A stretch of DNA of 64,000 nt. Source: Centrapalus pauciflorus (lineage: Eukaryota > Streptophyta > Magnoliopsida > Asterales > Asteraceae). The notes below the pieces were generated by a model. That model searched no databases. It saw only the letters and a program-made list of their open reading frames with translations, and had not been told where the DNA came from. The position numbers were made by a program, and so were the translations under genes. This document shows, piece after piece, positions 21,280-31,696 of the stretch (position 1 is the stretch's first letter; the number at the start of each line of letters is the position of its first letter). The stretch is from positions 1 through 64,000 of the forward strand of contig JAANYP010002638.1 in NCBI GenBank assembly GCA_020465985.1, written 5' to 3'.

Positions 21280-23068
21280 TGTAACATCCGTCATTTCGAC
21301 CTGGTACGTGGAATTATTTTAGTGGATAAATAATTTATTAATATTGGGTTGGTCCAGTTATATCCCGTTTCGTGGATTGATACGTGTCGGGATTGGGGCT
21401 TGCGTGTCATCGGGTTATAATTTTAATGAACGGATTATATTTTTGGGATCGTGGGGTTAAATGGGTTAAATGGGTATGAATATTAAAAATATGATATCGG
21501 GTTCGGGTTATTGGGTTCGGGACCGGGTTGAGATAAAGACGTATATATGAGCTTAGCTTCCTTTCTCCCTTATCCATTTGTGAGATAAGTCCTAAAGTGT
21601 TTGTGTGTGTTTTGGTGTGAAGACCTCCAGCAAGAAACCAATTTCCATGCTCCCAATTAGGTGTGAAACCTTGGATTCCAGCTGATTACTTGCATCATCA
21701 TCTTCTCCCTTGAGTTCTTGAAGGTATTGAGGTAATCACACTTGGATTTGGAGTTTAATTTGTGATATATGTTGAGTTCTTGTGGGAATTGGTTGTTGTG
21801 TGTAATATAGGAGTTATTATACTGGTTGTATGTGTTAATATGGGTCTGAAGCTGGATTGAGAGGAGTTGTGTACTCCTGGACAGCCATGAAAATCGCAGG
21901 GCAGTGCTGAGGGTTTCGCGATGTCGCGGCGCGACCATTAACCTGTTGGAGAAATCCGAAATTTGCCTAGTGAAATGAGTTTGGGTTGGTTCAGTGTCAG
22001 GATTGCTTGAATGGGTCTTGCATATGTTTGGGGCATTGTTTAGGGTTGTTTTGAATCGAGTTGAGTCGGGTTTCGGGTATCGGTCGGGTTTTGGTTTCGT
22101 GGGGGTTGTCGGGTCAAATTGAACTCGGGTCTTTGTGAGTATGTGATTGATATTATTCGAGATTGTGTTTGATTGGTGGGATATCTATATGTTACAGGGA
22201 CTAGCGGAGCGCGAGCCGGATTTGATCAGGGCGTTCAGACTTCGGTGAACCAATCAGGTGAGTACTCGAGACTTTTCTAAACGCGCGTCGTCTCTACAAT
22301 TTTAGCTGTGTTGCTATCTTGTGCGTGTTTATATATATGAGACAGGAACGTGAACCTCAGGTATACTCTATTTCTAATACGTGTTATGTATGAGATGTGA
22401 GATCAATCCAGGGGTCCGTGATAACTTCCATACGGACGATAAGTCGCGAAGGGGAATCGCGCGGGTTGACTGTCCCTTACAGTCCTTGGGGCGTATATAT
22501 ACGGCAGGGCCCGTAGCTGGGTAGCTCCCGTGCTACGGGGTATTACCGACCATTACTGTGTGCGATGTGTCCACCGGGGAGGGGTCCCCACAGGGCTATG
22601 TATACTCCGATCTCATACTTGTGCTTTATACCTGAGATGTGTGTTGGGCTATCGGGACAGGGACAGGGACAGGGATTGTGTGATATGTGCTTATGTGCAG
22701 TGTCAACCCTCGTGTGCTCACGGGCTTTATAGCTCACGTATTCGAGTCTAACATGTTCAGCGAATCAGAAGGGATCTCAGCCGCAGCCGAGATAGATTCG
22801 AGGTTGTTCGAAGATTCGTGATAGTTCCATATCTTGTATAGAACAGTTTGTAATAGTTGTTTTGGGAATTGTGTATCTAATGATCGGGATGATATGTTTG
22901 TTAATCTGGGATTAGGAATGTATTGACTGTGTTTGTCTTATGTGTTAAAGTTTTAAATCGACCGTAATCTGCATAATCTTATGACATGTGTATAATAGAT
23001 CCGTTGCGTTATTGCCACTTATGAAATTATGTTGACGTGGCATTTCCGGGAACGGGAGGGGTGTTACA
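21280..23068 (+). mobile_element. LTR: 5' LTR of gypsy element
   Basis: TGTAACATCC to GGGTGTTACA. A TATA-like ACGTATATATGAGC lies at about 21539-21552, followed by a pyrimidine-rich stretch that could mark transcription start. A GGGACA hexamer array is at about 22658-22676. It carries a 93-codon open minus-strand frame that is identical in the other LTR and is not regarded as a gene. Confidence 0.95.
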
Positions 23069-23071
23069 ACA

Positions 23072-23083
23072 TGGTATCAGAGC
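23072..23083 (+). other. PBS: Primer binding site (tRNA-iMet type)
   Basis: TGGTATCAGAGC, four bases after the 5' LTR. It is complementary to the 3' end of initiator methionine tRNA, the usual primer of plant LTR elements. Confidence 0.95.
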
Positions 23084-23250
23084 TTGTGGTTTGAAGCTTG
23101 AGTATCATTAGTGGATGCTTAACTTAGACCTTGTTCCGGTCCATGGGGGATCGTTTTGCGATTATATAGTGGATTAACCGACCTGGCTTAGTGTATAACG
23201 CTGGGTGATTTATCCCTTGTGCTTAAACATTTTGCTTTGTGCAGATTATA

Positions 23251-26200
23251 ATGGCAGATCAGGGAGAGGGTTCGGGCGCGGGTAAGCCGCCTGGTGACGA
23301 GTATATCCGAAAATCAGAGCTGCTAGAGGTTCTTACCGAGTTTTACCGACAGCAGAAAGAGCAAGAAAGGGAACAGGGTCAGAGTTTTGGGCCAGTTGTT
23401 CAGCGAGCCGAGACCGGGTCAGGGGGTGGAGCATCGTCATCTTCTCAGCGAGGCGGATCTTTTAAGGATTTCATGACAGGGGCTCCACCGCAGTTTCGGG
23501 GAGACGGTGAGCCGGGGGCGGCCATCGCATGGGAGCGAGAGATTGAGGCCGCATTTCGAGTGGCCCATGTGGATCCCAGGGATATGGTTGGGTACGCCGC
23601 ATATCAGTTACGGGGCGGTGCTTTGCAGTGGTGGAAATCGATTGAGTCGTCAATGACTGAGTCCGCCGCTTACGCCATGACCTGGGAGCAGTTTAGGGCT
23701 ATGTTTGAGCTCCAGTACATTCCGCGGGATGAGAGACGGGAGATGGAGCGCCGGTTCCTCCATTTGCAGCAGGGTAATATGACGGTCCAGCAGTACGTCG
23801 ACCGATTTAATAAGTATTCACAGTTCGCGCCTCAGCATGTCGACACGGAGAGCCGTAAGGCTGATGCGTTTATCGATGGACTTCGACCGGATATCCGGGA
23901 GTTCGTAGGGCTACATGATACTCCGACATTCGCCAGAGCCCTTGAGATGGCCCGCATGAGGGAGCGGGAGATCCTCAAGCAGAGGGAGCAGCCCTCTTCC
24001 CAGAGGCAGCGTACTGGGACATCCGAGCAGCCGTTCAGTGTATGGAGATCTTCCGGGGACGCCCCCAGTGACCAGCGTTCGGATCAGTGGCAGTTTTCAG
24101 GTCAGGGTTCTGGGCAGACTTCAGGGCAAGGGTCGGGACAGCGACGTGATAGGGATCGAGATAGAGGCCGAGATCGCAGGTCGAGACGTCAGGGCCAGGG
24201 TCAGGGATCTGGCGCGCAGAGCCAGAGTAGTGTGGGACAGGGGTCCGAGGCATCCGGTAGTAGGGTCGAGAGTTCATATGGTGATCGGGAGTGCCCGAAA
24301 TGTCACCGTCGCCATTCCGGACAGTGTTTATCGGAGCAGCCACGTTGTTTCCGGTGCGGCCAGCGGGGCCACGCCGCTTCAGTTTGTACGGTGCCTGAGC
24401 CGTTATGTTTCAGATGTGGGAGGCCGGGGCATCGAGTCAGGGATTGTCCAGAGCCGGGGCCGGCAGTGAAGGGGGCTAGTTCTAGTGGAGCCAGGGCAGA
24501 GCCATCGTCATCCAGCCGCCGTGAGTCAGTTCCGAGAGGCCGTGGGCGAGTGTTTCAGGCGACTGCGGAGGAGGCACGGGATGCCACAGATGTAGTTTCG
24601 GGTACGTACATTCTTAACGGACTTCGAGCTCGTGTATTATTTGATTCCGGGGCAGATCGCTCCTATGTGTCTGTTATATTTTGCGCATATTTTAGTGTGT
24701 CTCCTTCTTCTTTATCTGTTCCGTTGGTTGTCGAGAGGGTTGATGGGAGTTCGATGTTAGTGAGTCGGGTTTATCGGGGCTGTGTGTTAGAGATAGATTC
24801 TCATCAGTTTGCGATCGATTTGCTGCCGATTGAGATCAGTAGCTTCGATGTGATTGTGGGTATGGACTGGTTGACTGCCAGACGTGCTGATATTCTGTGC
24901 GCTAAGAAGATCATCCGTATACCCATTTCTGACAGTGAGAGTGTGATTGTGTACGGGGAGCGCCGTAAGGGAGATATCGGGATAGTGTCAATGGCTAGGG
25001 CTCAGCGGTATGTGTCTAAGGGGTGCGAGACCTTCCTAGCTTATGTGAGTCAGGTTTATCGGGGCTGTGTGTTAGAGATAGATTCTCATCAGTTTGCGAT
25101 CGATTTGCTGCCGATTGAGATCAGTAGCTTCGATGTGATTGTGGGTATGGACTGGTTGACTGCCAGACGGGCTGATATTCTGTGCGCTAAGAAGATCATC
25201 CGTATACCCATTTCTGACAGTGAGAGTGTGATTGTGTACGGGGAGCGCCGTAAGGGAGATATCGGGATAGTGTCAATGGCCAGGGCTCAGCGGTATGTGT
25301 CTAAGGGGTGCGAGACCTTCCTAGCTTATGTGGTTGACGCGAGGAAGGAAAAGAAGACCTTAGAGGATAGTCCGGTGATTCGTGAGTTCCCTGAGGTATT
25401 CCCAGAGGAGTTGCCTGGGTTACCGCCAGATCGCCAAGTAGAGTTCAGAATAGATCTTGTTCCCGGGGCGGTGCTGATTGCGAAGACAACTTATAGGCTG
25501 GCACCGACAGAGATGCGAGAGTTAATGTCTCAGTTGCAGGAGCTTCTAGATTGTGGATTCATCCGTCCAAGTTCGTCTCCATGGGGTGCGCCAGTGCTTT
25601 TCGTGAAAAAGAAGGACGGTAGCATGCGGATGTGTATCGACTATCGGGAGTTGAACAAAGTGACCGTGAAGAATCGCTATCCGCTTCCTCGTATCGATGA
25701 CCTGTTCGATCAGCTCCAGGGTTCGAGTTACTTCTCCAAGATCGACTTGCGGTCGGGTTATCATCAGTTGAGGGTCAGAGACGAAGATGTGCCGAAGACC
25801 GCGTTTCGGACTCGTTATGGGCACTACAAGTTCCTTGTGATGCCGTTCGGTTTGACTAACGCACCCGCCGCTTTCATGGATTTGATGAATCGGGTGTGTA
25901 GAGCTACGTTGGATAGATTCGTGATCGTGTTCATCGATGATATCCTGATCTATTCGCGGAGTGTCGAAGACCATGACCAGCACCTCCGAGAGGTTTTATC
26001 TGTGCTGCGCAGGGAGAAACTGTACGCGAAGTTCTCCAAATGCGAATTTTGGCTTCGGGAAGTGCAGTTTTTGGGTCATGTGGTCAATGCCGAGGGTATA
26101 AAAGTGAATCCGATCAAGATTGAGGCGGTGATGAGCTGGGAACCTTCGAGATCGGTACCTGAAATTCGTAGTTTTCTAGGTCTCGCCGGGTATTATAGAC

Positions 26201-26598
26201 GCTTCATCCAGGATTTCTCGAGGATTGTCTTGCCGTTGACGAGATTGACACGGCAGTCCGTTCCGTTTGAGTGGTCCGAGGAGCAGGAACGTGCATTTCG
26301 AGAGCTGAAGACCCGGTTATGTCAGGCTCCAGTGTTGGCCTTGCCGGAGGGTACCGATGATTTTGTAGTGTACTGTGATGCTTCGGGGTCGGGTCTGGGC
26401 TGTGTTCTGATGCAGCGGGGGAAAGTAATCGCATATGCCTCGCGCCAGCTGAAGACTTACGAGGAGAGCCATACTGTGCACGATTTAGAGCTAGACGCCA
26501 TTGTGTTCGCGTTGAAGATTTGGCGTCATTATTCTAGTATGGATCTCGGTTCATCGTGTATACCGACCATAAGAGTCTTCAGTATCTGTTTAGCCTGA
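23251..26598 (+). CDS. gag-pol: Gypsy gag, protease, RT and first part of RNase H
   Basis: The start is ATG 23251 (MADQGEGSG); the frame is open slightly upstream without ATG. The gag domain (PPQFRGDGEP...ALQWWKSIES, about 23490-23960) is followed by an Arg/Gln/Gly-rich stretch and CCHC knuckles CFRCGQRGHAASVC and CFRCGRPGHRVRDC (about 24350-24450). Aspartic protease has FDSGADRS (about 24642). Codons 24761-25045 are repeated in frame at 25046-25330 (95 residues, almost identical), doubling the C-terminal protease region with its IVGMDWL motif. RT follows, with KIDLRSGYHQ and FIDD (25930-25941). RNase H starts with YCDASGSGLG. The true frame is lost near 26538 by a small indel, so the last 20 residues are spurious. 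Confidence 0.93.
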   Translation: MADQGEGSGAGKPPGDEYIRKSELLEVLTEFYRQQKEQEREQGQSFGPVVQRAETGSGGGASSSSQRGGSFKDFMTGAPPQFRGDGEPGAAIAWEREIEAAFRVAHVDPRDMVGYAAYQLRGGALQWWKSIESSMTESAAYAMTWEQFRAMFELQYIPRDERREMERRFLHLQQGNMTVQQYVDRFNKYSQFAPQHVDTESRKADAFIDGLRPDIREFVGLHDTPTFARALEMARMREREILKQREQPSSQRQRTGTSEQPFSVWRSSGDAPSDQRSDQWQFSGQGSGQTSGQGSGQRRDRDRDRGRDRRSRRQGQGQGSGAQSQSSVGQGSEASGSRVESSYGDRECPKCHRRHSGQCLSEQPRCFRCGQRGHAASVCTVPEPLCFRCGRPGHRVRDCPEPGPAVKGASSSGARAEPSSSSRRESVPRGRGRVFQATAEEARDATDVVSGTYILNGLRARVLFDSGADRSYVSVIFCAYFSVSPSSLSVPLVVERVDGSSMLVSRVYRGCVLEIDSHQFAIDLLPIEISSFDVIVGMDWLTARRADILCAKKIIRIPISDSESVIVYGERRKGDIGIVSMARAQRYVSKGCETFLAYVSQVYRGCVLEIDSHQFAIDLLPIEISSFDVIVGMDWLTARRADILCAKKIIRIPISDSESVIVYGERRKGDIGIVSMARAQRYVSKGCETFLAYVVDARKEKKTLEDSPVIREFPEVFPEELPGLPPDRQVEFRIDLVPGAVLIAKTTYRLAPTEMRELMSQLQELLDCGFIRPSSSPWGAPVLFVKKKDGSMRMCIDYRELNKVTVKNRYPLPRIDDLFDQLQGSSYFSKIDLRSGYHQLRVRDEDVPKTAFRTRYGHYKFLVMPFGLTNAPAAFMDLMNRVCRATLDRFVIVFIDDILIYSRSVEDHDQHLREVLSVLRREKLYAKFSKCEFWLREVQFLGHVVNAEGIKVNPIKIEAVMSWEPSRSVPEIRSFLGLAGYYRRFIQDFSRIVLPLTRLTRQSVPFEWSEEQERAFRELKTRLCQAPVLALPEGTDDFVVYCDASGSGLGCVLMQRGKVIAYASRQLKTYEESHTVHDLELDAIVFALKIWRHYSSMDLGSSCIPTIRVFSICLA

Positions 26599-27911
26599 AG
26601 GATCTGAATATGCGACAGCGCCGTAGCCTTAAGTTGCTTAAGAACTACGATTGTGAGATTCAGTACCACCCGGGCCGGGCTAATGTGGTAGCTGACGCGC
26701 TGAGCCGTAGGGCATGCGGCCAGACTGTGATATCCAGGGCTTCGAGGCTTGAGATCACCTCGACATTGATCGATAGTCTGAGATTAGCGCAGCAGGAGGG
26801 CCTGTGGGGTGATAATGTGAAGCGAGAGTGTCTGACCGGACAGCTTGAGTCATTGATCAGGGACGATCGTGGGTTGTTTGTGTTCCATGATAGGGTCTGG
26901 GTCCCGAGGGTTGGGAATTTGCGGCAATTGATTCTTGATGAGTCGCATCGGTCGAGGCTATCTGTGCATCCGGGAAGTACTAAAATGTATCGTGATCTCC
27001 GTGACTTCTACTGGTGGCCGGGAATAAAAAGGGATGTGGGCCGATATGTCGAGCAGTGCATGACGTGTCTCAGGGTCAAAGTCGAGCATCAGAAGCCACA
27101 CGGGCATCTGCAGCCATTAGAGATCCCCGAGTGGAAGTGGTACCATATTACGATGGATTTCATTGTGAGACTTCCACGCACGGTCCGCGGGAACGACATG
27201 ATCTGGGTCATAGTGGATCGACTAACGAAGAGTGCGCACTTCTTAGCCGTTCGGGGTACTATCACTATGGATCAGTTAGCGAGGCTGTACATCAACGAGG
27301 TGGTATCACGGCATGGGATTCCGATGTCAATTACTTCGGACAGGGATACGCGGTTTACATCTCGGTTCTGGCAGAGTTTCCAGCGGGAATTGGGCACCAG
27401 GGTTCAGTTAAGCACGGTGTATAGACCGCAGACTGACGGGCAGACCGAGTGCACCAATCAGACCCTCGAGGATATGTTGCGGGCGTGTGCTATCGACTTC
27501 AGCGGCAATTGGGATGTGCATTTACCGTTGGTCGAGTTTGCGTATAATAACAGTTATCACGCCACGATTAAAATGGCTCCATTTGAGGCACTATATGGGC
27601 GTAAGTGCCTGACCCCAGTGTGTTGGGGCGAGGTCGGTGAGCGACCTATTAGCGGGCCGGAGCTACTCCAGGAGACCAGTGACAAGGTGGCCGTGATTCG
27701 GGAGCATATGAGGGTCGCCCAGAGCCGTCAGAAGAGCTATGTCGATCGCCGTCTGAAAGAGTTAGAGTTCAGTGTCGGGGACCGCGTCTTGCTAAAGGTG
27801 TCGCCGTGGAAGGGGGTTATTCGGTTCAGACATCGTGGGAAGCTGAGTCCGCGGTATATCGGGCCATTCGAGATCGTTGAGAGAGTCCGGGATCAGGCCT
27901 ATCGACTGTGA
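26540..27911 (+). CDS. pol: Gypsy RNase H remainder and integrase, frameshifted from gag-pol
   Basis: It continues the polyprotein in another frame after the indel at about 26538. It opens with the RNase H end (FIVYTDHKSLQYL...DALSRR, about 26550-26712). The integrase HHCC zinc domain follows (VHPGSTKMYRDL...QCMTCLR). The DDE core has Asp in TMDFIVRLP, Asp in TSDRDTRF and Glu in TDGQTE. A GPF-type region ends the frame (RYIGPFEIVERV). A TGA at 27909-27911 interrupts the tail. All three catalytic acidic residues are present. Confidence 0.92.
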
Positions 27912-28202
27912 TTGCCTTCAGAGTTGGCTGGTGTTCACGATACGTTTCATGTGAGTCATCTCCGGAAGTGTCTGGCTACAGATGACCAATATGTGCCCCT
28001 ATCCGAGATTACAGTCGACGATCAGCTGCGATATGTGGAGCAGCCCGAGGCCGTTACCGACCGAAAGATTAAGAAGTTGAGAAATAAAGAGATTGCCTTG
28101 GTACTCGTTCAGTGGAGACACCATAAGGGTACCAACGCTACCTGGGAGCCCGAGTCTGAGATGCGATCGAGATATCCTCACCTGTTCCAGAATTCGAGTT
28201 AG
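27912..28202 (+). CDS. pol: Gypsy integrase C-terminus with chromodomain-like segment
   Basis: Same frame as the integrase, separated only by the TGA at 27909-27911. It reads HDTFHVSHLRKCL, then a segment ending VQWRHHKGTNATWEPESEMR and RYPHLF, and stops at 28202. That is the chromodomain-like tail of Tekay/Del chromoviruses, thought to direct integration toward particular chromatin. Translation of this piece in this copy would need stop readthrough. Confidence 0.88.
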   Translation: MPSELAGVHDTFHVSHLRKCLATDDQYVPLSEITVDDQLRYVEQPEAVTDRKIKKLRNKEIALVLVQWRHHKGTNATWEPESEMRSRYPHLFQNSS

Positions 28203-28223
28203 ATTCCGGGACGGAATCTCTTT

Positions 28224-28237
28224 AAGAGGGGAGGATT
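28224..28237 (+). other. PPT: Polypurine tract of gypsy element
   Basis: AAGAGGGGAGGATT directly before the 3' LTR. Confidence 0.85.
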
Positions 28238-30032
28238 TGTAACATCCGTCATTTCGACCTAGTACGTGGAATTATTTTAGTGGATAAATAATTTATTAAT
28301 ATTGGGTTGGTCCAATTATATCCCGTTTCGTGGATTGATACGTGTCGGGATTGGGGCTTGCGTGTCATCGGGTTATAATTTTAATGAACGGATTATATTT
28401 TTGGGATCGTGGGGTTAAATGGGTTAAATGGGTATGAATATTGAAAATGTGATATCGGGTTCGGGTTATTGGGTTCGGGACCGGGTTGAGATAAAGACGT
28501 ATATATGAGCTTAGCTTCCTTTCTCCCTTATCCATTTGTGAGATAAGTCCTAAAGTGTTTGTGTGTGTTTTGGTGTGAAGACCTCCAGCAAGAATCCAAT
28601 TTACATGCTCCCAATTAGGTGTGAAACCTTGGATTCCAGCTGATTACTTGCATCATCATCTTCTCCCTTGAGTTCTTGAAGGTATTGAGGTAATCACACT
28701 TGGATTTAGAGTTTAATTTGTGATATATGTTGAGTTCTTGTGGGAATTGGTTGTTGTGTGTAATATAGGAGTTATTATACTGGTTGTATGTGTTAATATG
28801 GGTCTGAAGCTGGATTGAGAGGAGTTGTGTACTCCTGGACAGCCATGAAAATCGCAGGGCAGTGCTGAGGGTTTCGCGATGTCGCGGCGCGACCATTAAC
28901 TTGTTGGAGAAATCCGAAATTTGCCTAGTGAAATGAGTTTGGGTTGGTTCAGTGTCAGGATTGCTTGAATGGGTCTTGCATATGTTTGGGGCATTGTTTA
29001 GGGTTGTTTTGAATCGAGTTGAGTCGGGTTTCGGGTATCGGTCGGGTTTTGGTTTCGTGGGGGTTGTCGGGTCAAATTGAACTCGGGTCTTTGTGAGTAT
29101 GTGATTGATATTATTCGAGATTGTGTTTGATTGGTGGGATATCTATATGTTACAGGGACTAGCGGAGCGCGAGCCGGATTTGATCAGGGCGTTCAGACTT
29201 CGGGGAACCAATCAGGTGAGTACTCGAGACTTTTCTAAACGCGCGTCGTCTCTACAATTTTAGTTGTGTTGCTATCTTGTGCGTGTTTATATATATGAGA
29301 CAGGGACGTGAACCTCAGGTATACTCTATTTCTAATACGTGTTATGTATGAGATGTGAGATCAATCCAGGGGTCCGTGATGAGTTTTATACGGACGATAA
29401 GTCGCGAAGGGGAATCGCGCGGGTTGACTGTCCCTTACAGTCCTTGGGGCGTATATATACGGCAGGGCCCGTAGCCGGGTAGCTCCCGTGCTACGGGGTA
29501 TTACCGACCATTGCTGTGTGCGATGTGTCCACCGGGGAGGGGTCCCCACAGGGCTATGTGTACTCCGATCTCATACTTGTGCTTTATACCTGAGATGTGT
29601 GTTGGGCTATCGGGACAGGGACAAGGACAAGGACAGGGATTGTGTGTTATGTGCTTATGTGCAGTGTCAACCCTCGTGTGCTCACGGGCTTTATAGCTCA
29701 CGTATTCGAGTCTAACATGTTCAGGGAATCAGAAGGGATCTCAGCCGCAGCCGAGATAGATTTGAGGTTGTTCGAAGATTCGTGATAGTTCCATATCTTG
29801 TATAGAACAGTTTGTAATAGTTGTTTTGGGAATTGTGTAGCTAATGATCGGGATGATATGTTTGTTAATCTGGGATTAGGAATGTATTGACTGTGTTTGT
29901 CTTATGTGTTAAAGTTTTAAATCGACCGTAATCTGCATAATCTTATGACATGTGTATAATAGATCCGTTGCGTTATTGCCACTTATGAAATTATGTTGAC
30001 GTGGCATTTTCGGGAACGGGAGGGGTGTTACA
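28238..30032 (+). mobile_element. LTR: 3' LTR of gypsy element
   Basis: It matches the 5' LTR end to end. Differences are scattered substitutions (for example the cluster GATGAGTTTTATACGG against GATAACTTCCATACGG near 29378) and one extra GACAAG unit at about 29620. Flanked on the right by AATAT. Confidence 0.95.
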
Positions 30033-30070
30033 AATATAAATATTATTTTGAAACAAATATATATCATAAT

Positions 30071-30950
30071 GATATTATTATTTATTATGACCTGTTAATT
30101 TTGTATAATTCTACACACACATGAATAGTAATTATTTTTTAAAATATTTTGAAGTTTTATTATATTATATTATAAGTAATAAGTTATTAGAGTATTAGGG
30201 TGCGTTTAGTTTCTGAAATTTTTCAAAATTTCCATCTTACTTTTCAACAAAAATGAAAACTTGTTTTCTTAACAACAATTCCATAAATTTTCATTTCACT
30301 TTTGAAAATATCATATTCTTTCTCTTACTTTTCTACTACCTATCCTATTTCCTTATAATACTCTCTTTCTCTCTCTTACTTTTCCATCACCTATTCTATT
30401 TATTATATTTTATCATCACTCATCTTATTTTTTCTTAAAACTAATACTTCATCATCTAAACAAGTTTTCACTTTTCTTAGAAACCCTCGTTTTTTTCTAA
30501 AAATAATAATGATATTATTATTTATTATGACCTGTTAATTTTGTATAATTCTACACACACATGAATAGTAATTATTTCTTGAAATATTTTAAAGTTTTAT
30601 TATATTATATTATAAGTAATAAGTTATTAGAGTATTAGGGTGCGTTTAGTTTCCGAAATTTTTTAAAATTTCCATCTTACTTTTCAACAAAAATGAAAAC
30701 TTGTTTTCTTAACAACAATTCCATAAATTTTCATTTCACTTTTGAAAATACCATTTTTCATATTTTTTTCTCAAACTTTTCTACTACCTACCCTATTTCC
30801 TTATAATACTCTCTTTCTCTCTCTTACTTTTCCATCACCTATTCTATTTATTATATTTTATAATCACCCATCTTATTTTTTCTTAAAACTAATACTTCAT
30901 CATCTAAACAAGTTTTCACTTTTCTTAGAAACCCTCGTTTTTTTCTAAAA
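30071..30950. repeat. 440-bp tandem duplication spanning Helitron and MITE sequence
   Basis: The unit from GATATTATTATTTATTATGACC (30071) recurs at 30511 with period 440. Both copies include Helitron sequence plus the left end and body of the Tourist-like MITE, up to AAACCCTCGTTTTTTTCTAAAAA. Only the second copy continues to the right MITE end. The copies differ at scattered sites. Confidence 0.9.
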
Positions 30951-31011
30951 ACTATAACCTGAAAACTGAAATTGAAAAATGATTAGTTTTCGTTAACTAA
31001 ACGCAACCTTA
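30197..31011. mobile_element. Tourist-like MITE (left part duplicated)
   Basis: The left end GGGTGCGTTTAGTTT after TTA (about 30199, duplicated at about 30637) pairs with the right end AACTAAACGCAACC followed by TTA (about 31008). Terminal inverted repeats plus a TTA target duplication fit PIF/Harbinger-Tourist MITEs. Relatives: a nearly complete copy at 33578-35645 and a left-end piece at about 49770. Confidence 0.65.
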
Positions 31012-31177
31012 GATTTTGTTGGATTTGATTTGATTTGAATTTAAAAGTATGTTATATTAGATATGGATAGATATAGGTTAAATTTATTTATTATTTTTAA
31101 AACTATAAATGTCACGTGTCGATTCATGGTGATGACACGTGGCTTCATGAGAGTTGAGTAAAGTTACTCTTTTAATA

Positions 31178-31180
<3 letters not shown>

Positions 31181-31247
<67 letters not shown>
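31181..31247. repeat. (TA)n microsatellite within Helitron 5' end
   Basis: About 65 bp of TA directly following CTTTTAATAGTA and preceding GA. In the related Helitron ends the motif is TAGTATAGA or close to it, so the TA run looks like an expansion of that terminus. Confidence 0.9.
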
Positions 31248-31248
<1 letters not shown>

Positions 31249-31628
31249 TTTAGGTTCAAGTGAGTACCACTCATTATGCAGCGCACCAGAAGGTACCACC
31301 TTTAAAAGTAATTTCTTTGAAAATTTTTTTCATGAACATGTCTTAATTAACATTACACAGACCATATGTGAATTTCACGTAAATCCGAACACTCTAAGTG
31401 CATGAAAACACGCATCACATAAATGCACGTTCACATACATTCAAAATTATATAAGTGTGTGTTCACATCATTTTTTAGGAGCTAGGAGATGTGAATGTAT
31501 GTGAAATTTACATATCATCTGTATAATGTTAATTAAAACACGTTTGTGAAAAAAAATTTCAAAAAAAATATTTTTAAGCGTGGTACCTTCTGGTGCGCTG
31601 CGTAACAGGTGGTACTCTCTCGAACCAT

Positions 31629-31632
<4 letters not shown>
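31248..31632. mobile_element. Microsatellite-flanked MITE, copy 2 (best inverted repeats)
   Basis: The left end GGTTCAAGTGAGTACCACTC...GCAGCGCACCAGAAGGTACCAC is mirrored at the right by GTGGTACCTTCTGGTGCGCTGC...GGTGGTACTCTCTCGAACC. The arms are about 55 bp with few mismatches. (TA)n lies on both sides. No coding capacity. Confidence 0.8.

Positions 31633-31694
<62 letters not shown>
31633..31694. repeat. (TA)n microsatellite right of MITE copy 2
   Basis: About 60 bp of TA. On its right, GTTCAATGGGAAACCAATATGCAT (about 31711) resembles the end of the small MITE at 17148. Confidence 0.95.

Positions 31695-31696
<2 letters not shown>

Larger units (their letters stand above)
21280..30032 (+). 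mobile_element. Complete Ty3-gypsy chromovirus (Tekay/Del type)
   Basis: Two LTRs begin TGTAACATCC and end GGGGTGTTACA: 21280-23068 (1789 bp) and 28238-30032 (1795 bp). The element is flanked by the perfect 5-bp duplication AATAT (21275-21279 and 30033-30037). A primer binding site and polypurine tract are present. Gag-PR-RT-RH-INT order defines Ty3-gypsy. The C-terminal chromodomain-like segment (WRHHKGTNATWEPESEMRS) and overall pattern fit the Tekay/Del clade. The LTRs differ at roughly two dozen sites by eye plus one 6-bp repeat unit. The element is structurally complete, but its pol has a frameshift and a stop. Confidence 0.95.
21206..31248 (-). mobile_element. Minus-strand Helitron split by nested insertions
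   Basis: The left edge is a Helitron 3' end read on the minus strand: hairpin ATCCGCGTAATATGCGG, then TAATAAA and CTAG next to T. The Helitron is interrupted at 21280-30032 by a gypsy element and at about 30197-31011 by a MITE. It resumes at 30033 and again at about 31012. It ends with CACGTGTCG...GAGTAAAGTTACTCTTTTAATAGTATA, the complement of a typical Helitron 5' end. An undisturbed relative at 41072-41583 gives the expected order. A further Helitron 5' end (GTTACTCATTTAATAGTAG, about 21187-21204) abuts the left side. Confidence 0.75.

Noticed and set aside
21657..21938. 93-codon minus-strand frame repeated at 28615-28896
   Set aside because: It is present twice only because it lies in both LTRs; no domain, no start context, and it is within the regulatory part of the retroelement.
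24035..26434. Several minus-strand frames of 76-145 codons over the gypsy pol
   Set aside because: Antisense shadows of a GC-richer coding region; the plus strand carries clear gag, RT and RNase H motifs.
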